From Schaalia turicensis ACS-279-V-Col4 (lineage in GTDB: Bacteria; Actinomycetota; Actinomycetes; Actinomycetales; Actinomycetaceae), in assembly GCF_000296505.1 (NCBI RefSeq), contig NZ_JH815209.1, positions 252,908 through 316,907 of the forward strand: a DNA stretch of 64,000 nt. Direction: 5' to 3'. The translations under genes and the position numbers were made by a program. Under the pieces are notes generated by a model that was given only the letters and a program-made list of their open reading frames with translations, was not told where the DNA came from and did no database searches. Below, in pieces: positions 45,838 to 53,484 of the stretch. Numbering within the stretch: position 1 is the stretch's first letter; each line of letters starts with the position of its first letter.

Positions 45838-46833
45838 CTATCGGTGTGCCTTCATCACTCCGATAACGTCCAGAACGAAAACCTTCGGGGTGATCGTCTG
45901 CGTTGAGTCCGACTGAGCACCGGACTGGGCAGACTGCTGAGCAGCTGCGCTTGCACCGGCGATGTACAGGAAACGAGTACCAACAGTCTTCCCTACCACC
46001 TTCAGGTCGGCAGCATCTGCGGTGTACTTGTTTGTGGTGTCAGACCACGTCGACTGGATCTGAGAGGCATCACCGAACGGGGCACCCAAACCGCGATAGA
46101 GAACAATGTCGCCGTCTTCGATGGTCTCACCGATACCGGTGTAGATATCAATCGATGCGTCTTCGGTGGGGACAGCGCTTCCTTCGGTGAAGGACAGAGT
46201 AGGTTCGACCGCTGGGGCACCTTCAACGCTGATGCCGGCGGGTAGTTCGTTACCGGTAGCGGTAGCGTTCTTCAGGCTTTCCTCATCAATAGAAACGTTC
46301 GATGTGGAATCAAGCAGGTCGACAACGAAAATCAGCGTGGAGTTGGCGGGAATCGATGCGGAATCTTTGTCTCCGTACGCCCAGGTTGCGGGAACAACCA
46401 GCTCAACGCGGTCGCCAACGTGCTGGGTCGCCAGGCCGTAGGTCCATCCGGGGATCACCCGGTTCAGAGCGAAAGCGATCGGCTTACCGGTTTCGAAGGA
46501 GGACTCAACCTTGGTGCCGTCCCAGAGAGCGAGCTCGTAGTTGACGTAGACGGTGTCGGTGAGCTGAACTTCAGCGCCGTCACCTTGAACGAGGGTCTTG
46601 ACGTAGACCTTGTCAGTCGGAGCGTCGCCTTCGCCGGCGGAGATTTCAGTGTCTTCACCGTATCCGCCCGTTGTTGCCGGGAAGTTGAAGTCGCCGTCAC
46701 GTTCAACCTCGGGGATTGATGTACCCGATTGGGGTGAGGCAGACTGCGGGGCGTCAGTAGAACCACACGCTACTAGACCAAGGGAAACGGTGATGGTGAG
46801 GACGGCTGTGGCCGCCTTATGCATAATCTTCAT
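45838..46833 (-). CDS. FKBP-type peptidyl-prolyl isomerase, lipoprotein
   Basis: 331 residues from ATG 46831-46833. A signal peptide with lipobox LVAC-G (Cys23) predicts a lipid anchor on the outer face of the membrane. Residues about 75-170 form an FKBP domain (DTVYVNYELALWDGTKVESSFETGKPIAFALNRVIPGW, VELVVPATWAYGD). The C-terminal half (about 185-330) repeats the outline (DIVLYRGLGAPFGDASQIQSTW) but is degenerate. It likely assists folding of secreted proteins. Follows erpA by 13 bases. A longer frame to 47034 overlaps erpA and is rejected. Confidence 0.88.
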   Translation of the reverse strand: MKIMHKAATAVLTITVSLGLVACGSTDAPQSASPQSGTSIPEVERDGDFNFPATTGGYGEDTEISAGEGDAPTDKVYVKTLVQGDGAEVQLTDTVYVNYELALWDGTKVESSFETGKPIAFALNRVIPGWTYGLATQHVGDRVELVVPATWAYGDKDSASIPANSTLIFVVDLLDSTSNVSIDEESLKNATATGNELPAGISVEGAPAVEPTLSFTEGSAVPTEDASIDIYTGIGETIEDGDIVLYRGLGAPFGDASQIQSTWSDTTNKYTADAADLKVVGKTVGTRFLYIAGASAAAQQSAQSGAQSDSTQTITPKVFVLDVIGVMKAHR

Positions 46834-46846
46834 GTTTGCTTTCGGC

Positions 46847-47200
46847 TCAGTGGAAGGATTCACCACATGCGCAGGTGTTCTGCGCGTTCGGGTTGTCGAT
46901 GGTGAAGCCCTGACGTTCGATCGAGTCTGCGAAGTCGATCGTTGCACCGGTGAGGTACGGAACCGACATGCGGTCGACGACAACCTCAACACCGTCGAAG
47001 TCGCGCACGGCGTCGCCGTCGAGCAAACGGTCATCGAAGTAGAGCTGGTAGATCAGGCCGGAGCAACCACCGGGCTGAACGGCGATGCGCAGGCGAAGGT
47101 CGTCGCGACCTTCCTGTTCGAGCAGGCTCTTCACCTTGGCTACTGCAACGTCCGTCAACGTCACTTCGTGTGCGGGTGCTTCGATGCCGGTGTCAGACAT
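46847..47200 (-). CDS. erpA: iron-sulfur cluster carrier (HesB/IscA family)
   Basis: A-type Fe-S carrier, 117 residues. The three conserved cysteines are present: Cys46 (GGCSGL) and Cys110, Cys112 (CACGESF). Actinobacterial homologues act upstream of respiratory and MEP-pathway Fe-S enzymes such as IspG. GGAG lies before the ATG. Followed closely by the FKBP gene. Confidence 0.95.
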   Translation of the reverse strand: MSDTGIEAPAHEVTLTDVAVAKVKSLLEQEGRDDLRLRIAVQPGGCSGLIYQLYFDDRLLDGDAVRDFDGVEVVVDRMSVPYLTGATIDFADSIERQGFTIDNPNAQNTCACGESFH

Positions 47201-47313
47201 GATGCTCCATTCGTTTGAAAAAACTCATTAACAATTGTTTAGAGTACGTGCGTTCGTCGCGTTGTGCCACGGCAGGGGCGCGCGTGGACGCTACGGGTGA
47301 GAAAACTAACCGA

Positions 47314-48300
47314 CTATCGCGCCCACGTGCGCGCGATTCGTTCTCCAGCTTCACCCAGGGTGAGCGCCCCATCGGTAAGGAATTGCCCATGCAGACCCCA
47401 CTGGGCACGTTCGTGCGCGGCAAGTGATGATTCGGCTGCGAGTGCCACGACCGGTAAAGCGTAAAGCCCTGCCACGTCCGTGATCACATCCAGTGATGCG
47501 TCAGCGAGCGACGGTGAATGTAGGCGCGGTTCGGCGACGATGACAAGGTTCGCATCTGCGAGCGCAGAATCAAGGTCGCAAATGGCACGCAAGAATTGGC
47601 CGGTGGGAACAATTCGTCCCCCCAGTGCACCGACAATCGCGCCGATTCCACCGGCTGCACCGGATCCGGGAGCCGTGCCCCAGTTGGTGGGAGCGGCCTC
47701 GTCCCCCATGGGGGACGCCAAAAGGTTACGCTTCGCTTTCGTTGAAAGAACACGGGTCAGCATCGAGGTGAGCTGAAGGTTTTGCGATGTGCGCGCCTCA
47801 AGGTCGACGCCGAGCGCCAGCACGGATGACAGTCCCAGCAGTGGCCTCATCGACGAGGCCGCGACCACCACATCACGACCGGCGATTGTGGCGCGGGCAG
47901 TATCGAGCGCACGTCGCAGCCGGTCTTCAAGATCCGGACCATCGCTCAAATCGACGTTGGATAGGGCGCTCAAAAACCCGAATCCGCAGTCAACGTCAAT
48001 CGAATGGGCGCCTTCAATAAGCGGGGTGAGCCCGCCGTCAAGGGCATCGAGCGTGCGCTGGCCCGCGTCGAACGTGGATTCTTCGTGGATGGGAACGACG
48101 ATCGGTGCCCAGCCGGTGGCCTGCGCTTGCGCGAGTGCTTCGGTGAAGGCAACGCCAGCTCCAAAAGGAACAAGGCGAATATTCCAGTCGGGTTTGCGCG
48201 CGCTAAACCCGTCAGCGCAGGCATGTAAAGCAGCCAGCGTTGACGGGTATGCGGGGTCACCGCCGGTCCAGTGCCCGGCGATGACCAGTGTTGAACTCAC
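47314..48300 (-). CDS. glycerate kinase family protein (divergent)
   Basis: 328 residues resembling the GlxK-type glycerate kinase fold: GTAPGSGAAGGIGAIVGALGGRIVPTGQFL followed by LDSALADANLVIVAEPRLHSPSL and YALPVVALAAE. In typical members the second element reads GEGRLD with LVITGEGRLD; here it is AEPRLH, so key residues are changed and kinase activity is uncertain. The GTG overlaps the M20 peptidase stop (GTGA, 48297-48300). Confidence 0.7.
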   Translation of the reverse strand: MSSTLVIAGHWTGGDPAYPSTLAALHACADGFSARKPDWNIRLVPFGAGVAFTEALAQAQATGWAPIVVPIHEESTFDAGQRTLDALDGGLTPLIEGAHSIDVDCGFGFLSALSNVDLSDGPDLEDRLRRALDTARATIAGRDVVVAASSMRPLLGLSSVLALGVDLEARTSQNLQLTSMLTRVLSTKAKRNLLASPMGDEAAPTNWGTAPGSGAAGGIGAIVGALGGRIVPTGQFLRAICDLDSALADANLVIVAEPRLHSPSLADASLDVITDVAGLYALPVVALAAESSLAAHERAQWGLHGQFLTDGALTLGEAGERIARTWAR

Positions 48301-49673
48301 AGTTGGGGCAGACGCGTCAGGAGCAGTGCTTCAGCAAGAATCGCTGCACGCAGGTCCGGGATCGACTGCGACTCGTCTTCGGAGTGCGCGTTCGTGAGCG
48401 GATCCTCAACGCCGGTCACGACCACCTGAGCGTGAGGGAACAGGCGCTGGAAGTCGGTGATGAACGGGATCGAGCCACCCACACCAATGTTTACAGACTT
48501 CACGCCCCACGCATCCGACAGGGCCTCGTGCAGAAGCTTCGTGACGGGTGAATCCATATCCGCTTGGTAGCCGTTTCCGGCTTCGTTGCGGGTGATCTCA
48601 AGGTGGGCGCCGAACGGTGCGTGCGACTCGAGGTGCTCGATAAGACGATCCATGGCCTCAACCGGATCCTTGCCCGGGACGACGCGCATCGACAGGCGGA
48701 AGCGAGTGTGCGGAGCTATCGTATTCGACGAGTTCGACACGGGGCACGCGTCAAAACCGATGACGGAAACGCTGGGCTTGGTCCACACGCGGGCGGCCAG
48801 ATCGCCACTACCGGCAAGCTGAACGCCGTCAAGCAGGCCAGCCGCTGCGCGGAACTCATCTTCTGGCCAATCCACGTCAGCCTTATCGGAGCCACCAAGA
48901 CCCTCGACAACCAGATCGCCCTTCTCGTCGTACAGGGACGAGATAAGCATGGCAGCGCAGGTCACCGAGTCCAGCATCGGGCCACCGAACATACCGGAGT
49001 GAACCGCGTGGTCAGCGACAGTCAGGTCGACGGTGCACACGGAGTTGCCACGCAGGGTCGAGGTGACGGCGGGCTCGCCGACCTTCCAGTTATCGGAGTC
49101 GGCGACGACGATGACGTCAGCCTTCAGCTTGTCCTTGTGGGTTTCAAGGAAGGTCGTAAACGACGGGGAACCGATTTCTTCTTCGCCTTCGATAAAGACA
49201 ACAACATTCACCGGCAGGCGATCCTTCAACAGCGACATCGCACCGAAGTGAACGATGACGCCGGCACCGTCATCCGAGGTGCCTCGACCGTAGATGCGAT
49301 CCCCGCGAACCTCGGCAACAAACGGGTCAGATGCCCAGCGGGACACATCGCCGGTCGGCTGAACATCGTGGTGGGCGTAAAGCAGAACCGTCGGTGCGCC
49401 CTCAACCTTCGGGCTGGTCGCCACGATGGCGGGCTTACCTTCCACGCCTTCGGGCGTGGTGACGCGAAGAACCTCGGCGTCAAAACCAAGCGATGCGAAG
49501 CGCTCACACACGTGTGCGGCGCTACGAGTCAGGTCTTCCTGGTGCGCAGGATCGGAAGAAACCGAAGGAATTGCAACCAAAGTCTTCAATTCATCAAGGA
49601 AAGAATCGAAGGAGGAATCGAGCAAAGAATTGAGTTCATCTCGCGACGGCGCGAGTGCAGATGTTTCAGACAT
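48297..49673 (-). CDS. M20 family metallodipeptidase
   Basis: Di-zinc peptidase of the ArgE/DapE/CPG2 group, closest to actinobacterial 'dipeptidase' members. 458 residues. YAHHDVQP (His102), GRGTSDDGAG (bridging Asp135), FIEGEEEIGSP with catalytic Glu, and C-terminal TNAHSEDESQSI with the last His ligand. The lid domain lies between (about 205-330). Substrate is likely a dipeptide but is not proven. Divergent from the DUF3043 gene. Confidence 0.92.
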   Translation of the reverse strand: MSETSALAPSRDELNSLLDSSFDSFLDELKTLVAIPSVSSDPAHQEDLTRSAAHVCERFASLGFDAEVLRVTTPEGVEGKPAIVATSPKVEGAPTVLLYAHHDVQPTGDVSRWASDPFVAEVRGDRIYGRGTSDDGAGVIVHFGAMSLLKDRLPVNVVVFIEGEEEIGSPSFTTFLETHKDKLKADVIVVADSDNWKVGEPAVTSTLRGNSVCTVDLTVADHAVHSGMFGGPMLDSVTCAAMLISSLYDEKGDLVVEGLGGSDKADVDWPEDEFRAAAGLLDGVQLAGSGDLAARVWTKPSVSVIGFDACPVSNSSNTIAPHTRFRLSMRVVPGKDPVEAMDRLIEHLESHAPFGAHLEITRNEAGNGYQADMDSPVTKLLHEALSDAWGVKSVNIGVGGSIPFITDFQRLFPHAQVVVTGVEDPLTNAHSEDESQSIPDLRAAILAEALLLTRLPQL

Positions 49674-49774
49674 GACTCTTACATTACTGGACGAAATGAG
49701 CCTTTGGCGCTTTCATCAGTTAGCCTGTGTACGTATTTCATGCACCCATCACTGGCATTCAAAGGGGATTACAG

Positions 49775-50368
49775 GTGTCCGAAGCCGAAAAGCAGAACGA
49801 AACGACCGGCAAGAAGGGACGTCCCACTCCGAAGAGGAAGGACGCTCAGGCGCGTAATTCTCACCCGCTGGTTCCCGCTGATCGTAAGGAAGCAAAGCGT
49901 CAGGCACGTGCCCAGCGCGATGCGCAGTTCAAGCGTGAGCAGATGGCATTGGAGACCGGCGACGAACGCTACCTGCCCGTCCGAGACAAGGGTCGCGTGC
50001 GTCGTTTCATCCGCGATTACGTCGATGCACGCTGGTCGTTCTCTGAGTTCCTTCTTCCCGTGATGGTGATCTTCCTGATCGCGATGATGGGGGTTTCCCT
50101 GATCCGTTCGCTTCCAGCTAACGTCACAAGCATCATGATGATCTCGGTGACTGTCGCGCTCTACGGCCTATTCCTGATCTCAATCATCGAAGGCGTTGTT
50201 GTGTGGCGCACGCTGAAGCGTCGCATCGGCGAGCGCTACCCGAACGATCAGATTGCAGCGCGTTCGTGGTACTACTGCTTCTCGCGCATGATCATGGCTC
50301 GCCGTTGGCGTAGCCCTCGTCCGCAGGTTGCGCGTGGTGAATTCCCGGGTAAAAAGAAGATCAAGTAA
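49775..50368 (+). CDS. DUF3043 family membrane protein
   Basis: 197 residues from a GTG with AAAGGGGA upstream. Basic N-terminal half with GRPTPKRKDAQARNSHPLVPADRKEAKRQAR and RDKGRVRRFIRDYVDARWSFSEFLLPVMV, two transmembrane helices (about 95-115 and 122-145), then IGERYPNDQIAARSWYYCFSRM...RRWRSPRPQVARGE. This actinobacteria-specific family has no established function. Divergent from the M20 dipeptidase. Confidence 0.93.
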   Translation: MSEAEKQNETTGKKGRPTPKRKDAQARNSHPLVPADRKEAKRQARAQRDAQFKREQMALETGDERYLPVRDKGRVRRFIRDYVDARWSFSEFLLPVMVIFLIAMMGVSLIRSLPANVTSIMMISVTVALYGLFLISIIEGVVVWRTLKRRIGERYPNDQIAARSWYYCFSRMIMARRWRSPRPQVARGEFPGKKKIK

Positions 50369-50385
50369 CCCGGTTACTTCCGCTT

Positions 50386-50422
50386 AAAAGTCGAGGTCAC
50401 GCCCGCTGGCCTCGACTTTTTA
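50386..50422. terminator. bidirectional terminator
   Basis: aaaagtcgagg (50386-50396) pairs with cctcgactttt (50410-50420), followed by a further T; between convergent DUF3043 and TrmH-family genes. Confidence 0.85.
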
Positions 50423-50474
50423 GTATCGCTTCTGCCACTTCGCCGATTGCGTATGGTGGTTCCTCGTTCGTGTT

Positions 50475-51350
50475 TTACGAGGCCACCTGGCCGACATGGC
50501 GAGTTGCCCAGAATACGACTGCGGAGGCTGCTGCGACGTTCAGCGAGTCGACTCCCCCAGCCATTGGAATACGCACAACGGTGTCGGCGTTCGCGATAGT
50601 GCGCGGTTTCAATCCGTCGCCTTCTGTTCCCATGACCATCGCGATCTTGGCGTCTGGCACGGTGCAGGCATCGGATTCAACAAACTCGTCCAAGCTGACT
50701 GAGTCGTCAGACAGTGCGAGTGCTGCAACGTGGAAGCCAGCATCGTGCAGTTCATCCATTGCGGGCCACTTTTCCATGCGAGTCCACGGCACTTGAAAGA
50801 CCGTGCCCATTGAGACTCGAACCGATCGCCGATAGAGCGGGTCAGCGCAACTGGGCGTCACCAGAACGGCATCGACGCCAAGAGCGGCCGCGGACCGGAA
50901 AGCTGCACCGACATTCGTGTGATCAACGAGGTCTTCAAGAATGACGATGCGACGTGCTGGCTCACCGTTACGGGCAGTTTTCAAAAGATCACTGACTGAC
51001 TCCAAGACCGGGCGTTGCATCGCTGCCAATGCGCCTCGATGCAGATGAAAACCGGTGATGGTTTCTAAAAGAGCCTCGTCCGCCATGAAAATCGGGATGT
51101 CTGCCCCGTCGGGCGACCCCGTTGCCTTCTCGATCAGCGGAGCAAGATCACTCATCCATTTTTCAGCCATAAGGAATGACCGCGGATGATGACCGATTTC
51201 TAGGGCACGCATAATCACGTTCGTTGACTCTGCCATGTAGAGTCCGCGTTCGGGTTCAAGAGCGGCACGAAGCTTGACGTCTTTCAGCTTCGTGTAATCG
51301 GCCAGACGAGGATCTTGGTCAAGATCAGCCGATTGAAGAGGAATAATCAC
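50475..51350 (-). CDS. TrmH/SpoU family RNA 2'-O-methyltransferase
   Basis: 291 residues. SPOUT knot motifs: 1 LEDLVDHTNVGAAFRSAAALG, 2 MVMGTEGDGL, 3 VRIPMAGGVDSLNVAAASAV. The N-terminal part (DYTKLKDVKLRAALEPERGLYMAES) is the SpoU substrate-binding domain. The target (rRNA or tRNA ribose) is not determinable. The GTG overlaps the pyrD stop (GTGA, 51347-51350). Confidence 0.92.
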   Translation of the reverse strand: MIIPLQSADLDQDPRLADYTKLKDVKLRAALEPERGLYMAESTNVIMRALEIGHHPRSFLMAEKWMSDLAPLIEKATGSPDGADIPIFMADEALLETITGFHLHRGALAAMQRPVLESVSDLLKTARNGEPARRIVILEDLVDHTNVGAAFRSAAALGVDAVLVTPSCADPLYRRSVRVSMGTVFQVPWTRMEKWPAMDELHDAGFHVAALALSDDSVSLDEFVESDACTVPDAKIAMVMGTEGDGLKPRTIANADTVVRIPMAGGVDSLNVAAASAVVFWATRHVGQVAS

Positions 51351-52405
51351 GGACGCACCTTCGCCAATTCCCTGTTCACTTCACCCGGCCATGATGGCCC
51401 CTCGTAGATGAACGCGGTGAAGGCTTCGACAAGATCGGCACCTGCACTCAGCATGGCGCGCGCATCGTTCGAAGTGAAGATTCCGCCGGCTCCGATCAGG
51501 ATCTGCTCATCATCGAGGTTCGAGGCAACAAGGCGTACAACGTCCAGGGCACGCTCACGCAATGGAGCTCCGGATACACCACCATCACCCAGATCGTGGT
51601 TGATGGTCGTGTTCGTGGCGACTACACCAGCCACACCCAGTTCGCGCGTGAGCGCACAGATGTCGACGATATCTTCATCAGCCAGATCGGGAGCAATCTT
51701 GACGAACAGAGGAATCGGACGGTCCGTGGCTTCCTCGCAACCTTTTCGGGCTGCCTGCAGGATCAGACGAAGCGAATCAACGGATTGAAGATCGCGAAGC
51801 CCCGGAGTGTTCGGAGAAGACACATTGACGATCACAAAATCAACCCACGGTGAAAGCTTGCGAGCGCAGTATTCGTAATCTGCCGGGGCCTCTTCGGCGG
51901 GAGTTACCTTGTTTTTCCCAATATTGGCACCAACAATCGCGTTGCGACCCGCTTTTGTTGAACGCAGTTTCTTCAAGCGCTCACCCGCAGCATCGGCACC
52001 TTCGTTGTTGAATCCCATGCGATTACGAAGACCCTGAGATTCCATCAGACGCCACAAGCGAGGTCCCTCATTGCCAGGTTGGCCCTTCGGGGTGATCGTA
52101 CCGACCTCGACGAATCCGAAGCCCAAAGCAGTCAGTCCAAGAACCGCACACGCATCTTTGTCCATTCCTGCTGCAAGACCCAGGCGGTGACGTACAAGAC
52201 GCCTGCCAATGTAAACCTTGCGTCGCTCTGGAAGCGAATCAACATCGATATCGTCAAAGTGACCGATCGTCGCTCGCATTAAACCGCGAGTAAGTGCACA
52301 CTTTCCTGCATGTTCAATGGCAGTAATACCCAAATGATGAGCCATCTCAGGATCGATGCGATAAATGAACGTTTTAAACAACCACGAGTACGTCTGACGG
52401 ATCAT
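51347..52405 (-). CDS. pyrD: dihydroorotate dehydrogenase (quinone), class 2
   Basis: Oxidises dihydroorotate to orotate with a quinone acceptor. 352 residues. The N-terminal membrane-associating helix region (WLFKTFIYRIDPEMAHHLGI) marks class 2. Active-site region NVSSPNTPGLRDLQ with catalytic Ser, FVKIAPDL, TNTTI and GAGGIFTSNDA. Coupled to the downstream methylase gene. Confidence 0.96.
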   Translation of the reverse strand: MIRQTYSWLFKTFIYRIDPEMAHHLGITAIEHAGKCALTRGLMRATIGHFDDIDVDSLPERRKVYIGRRLVRHRLGLAAGMDKDACAVLGLTALGFGFVEVGTITPKGQPGNEGPRLWRLMESQGLRNRMGFNNEGADAAGERLKKLRSTKAGRNAIVGANIGKNKVTPAEEAPADYEYCARKLSPWVDFVIVNVSSPNTPGLRDLQSVDSLRLILQAARKGCEEATDRPIPLFVKIAPDLADEDIVDICALTRELGVAGVVATNTTINHDLGDGGVSGAPLRERALDVVRLVASNLDDEQILIGAGGIFTSNDARAMLSAGADLVEAFTAFIYEGPSWPGEVNRELAKVRP

Positions 52406-52423
52406 GCCTTAAGCCTATGTGTT

Positions 52424-52939
52424 TCAGTCCCACCATATCCACCACCCATTTCGTGATTGAAAATCGGTGGGGACTAAGAGAAATTCATCAGGATCCCCTT
52501 GAGCGCTGGTCAGCCCGTATTTTTCACGAAGAATCGGCCAACATAACGCCAACGAACGTGCATATGGAGCCTGCGCAGAGCAGTCGGGTGTGGAAGGAAG
52601 ATAGATTCCATCAATGCTGATCCGTTCGTCAAAACGAGGTGCACACACAACGTATCCGCTCAAATAGACTCCCCGATTGTTCGCGCACGCTTTCAATAGG
52701 TCACACACCTGTGGTCCGGAGTTTTGTGATTCTTCCAGGTTTGCTTTGGGAAGCAGGGACAGAAGCTCACCAGCAACGTGGGATCCGATCATGTCAAAAC
52801 GTGCAAAATCATCGCTCAAAGCGGGAAGACACATATAGGGCGATAACAGTTCATAGAGCCCCGTTTCGTGAACCCAATGGCGTGGACCGTACAGTCCCTC
52901 ATAGCCCGACATTGGTTGAAGAGTATTCAGCGTCATCAT
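52424..52939 (-). CDS. unknown protein
   Basis: 171 residues with no motif I recognise. The sequence is protein-like (aromatic- and Pro-rich, about six Cys), ends in NGWWIWWD, and has a good AAAGGATTGC ribosome site, so it is probably expressed. It lies 18 bases upstream of pyrD on the same strand. A DnaA-box-like pair lies 80-115 bases upstream of its start. Confidence 0.6.
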   Translation of the reverse strand: MMTLNTLQPMSGYEGLYGPRHWVHETGLYELLSPYMCLPALSDDFARFDMIGSHVAGELLSLLPKANLEESQNSGPQVCDLLKACANNRGVYLSGYVVCAPRFDERISIDGIYLPSTPDCSAQAPYARSLALCWPILREKYGLTSAQGDPDEFLLVPTDFQSRNGWWIWWD

Positions 52940-53018
52940 GCAATCCTTTCTTCGTTGAAAACGACTGCTTTTACTGAACGCCGAACCGGCTGAGGGCGCA
53001 TCTTCATTCCCTCGCTTC

Positions 53019-53054
53019 TGTGGATAAGTGCCCCTTCATCACTTTTGTGGATAA
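53019..53054. promoter_or_regulatory. pair of DnaA-box-like 9-mers
   Basis: TGTGGATAA at 53019-53027 and 53046-53054 are exact complements of the DnaA box, same orientation, 27 bases apart as in the pair upstream of yraN. Located upstream of the unknown 52424-52939 gene. Confidence 0.5.
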
Positions 53055-53239
53055 CTCCCCAGGACTGGCCAATACGACAACGCCATCGACTACACCCCCA
53101 CATACCAAGACGGCTCCCTAGATATCCGCACAGGCTGGGCAGGCCACTCAAGCACCCCGACACGCCCGGAAAAAGACACACAATTCGGGCATCAGCCCCC
53201 CTTGGGTATTAATCCAAAACTCGGGTGGAATGCAATAAA

Positions 53240-53279
53240 GGCGGTGGCCGGTGATGAACAGTCATCACCGGCCACCGCC
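53240..53279 (-). terminator. terminator after metP-metS
   Basis: Perfect 18-base stem (53240-53257 with 53262-53279), loop acag, followed on the minus strand by TTTATT. Confidence 0.9.
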
Positions 53280-53322
53280 GTCGATCAAGCCAAACGCCAC
53301 GCAAGGCACTTCCACGGCTTCA

Positions 53323-53484
53323 TCATTCGCTTGTTGTCGAGCCCTTCGGGTCTAGCGACTGAGCTGGAGCCTCGGCCTCGTCCCCGGGAACTGAAAGGGT
53401 GCGGAGAAGCACGACGGAGGCAACAAGGCCACCCCACACAAGAAGGATCGTCACAAGGAACATGACGGTTGCAGCTGCGCTCAC
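53323..53484 (-). CDS. metS: small subunit of NSS methionine/alanine transporter (MetS-like)
   Basis: 53 residues: one transmembrane helix (about 6-28, SAAATVMFLVTILLVWGGLV) and a short acidic tail. Corynebacterium MetS is a similar one-helix protein needed for MetP function. The GTG overlaps the metP stop (GTGA, 53481-53484), with GGAGG in the metP tail as ribosome site. Size, membrane helix and position fit; sequence evidence for MetS itself is limited by its length. Confidence 0.8.
   Translation of the reverse strand: MSAAATVMFLVTILLVWGGLVASVVLLRTLSVPGDEAEAPAQSLDPKGSTTSE

Larger units (their letters stand above)
52940..53322. other. 383-base intergenic region
   Basis: No gene seen. It contains two TGTGGATAA motifs (53019-53027, 53046-53054) and the metS terminator (53240-53279). 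A plus-strand frame over about 53060-53220 reads like protein but has no start or family match. Confidence 0.5.

Noticed and set aside
48564..50063. 499-codon open frame on the plus strand opposite the M20 dipeptidase
   Set aside because: It mirrors the codon pattern of the real minus-strand gene, has no ribosome site or recognisable family, and runs into the DUF3043 gene in another frame.
53060..53465. Protein-like plus-strand frame (YDNAIDYTPTYQDG...) in the gap before metS
   Set aside because: No start codon with a ribosome site, crosses the metS terminator hairpin, and continues antisense to metS.
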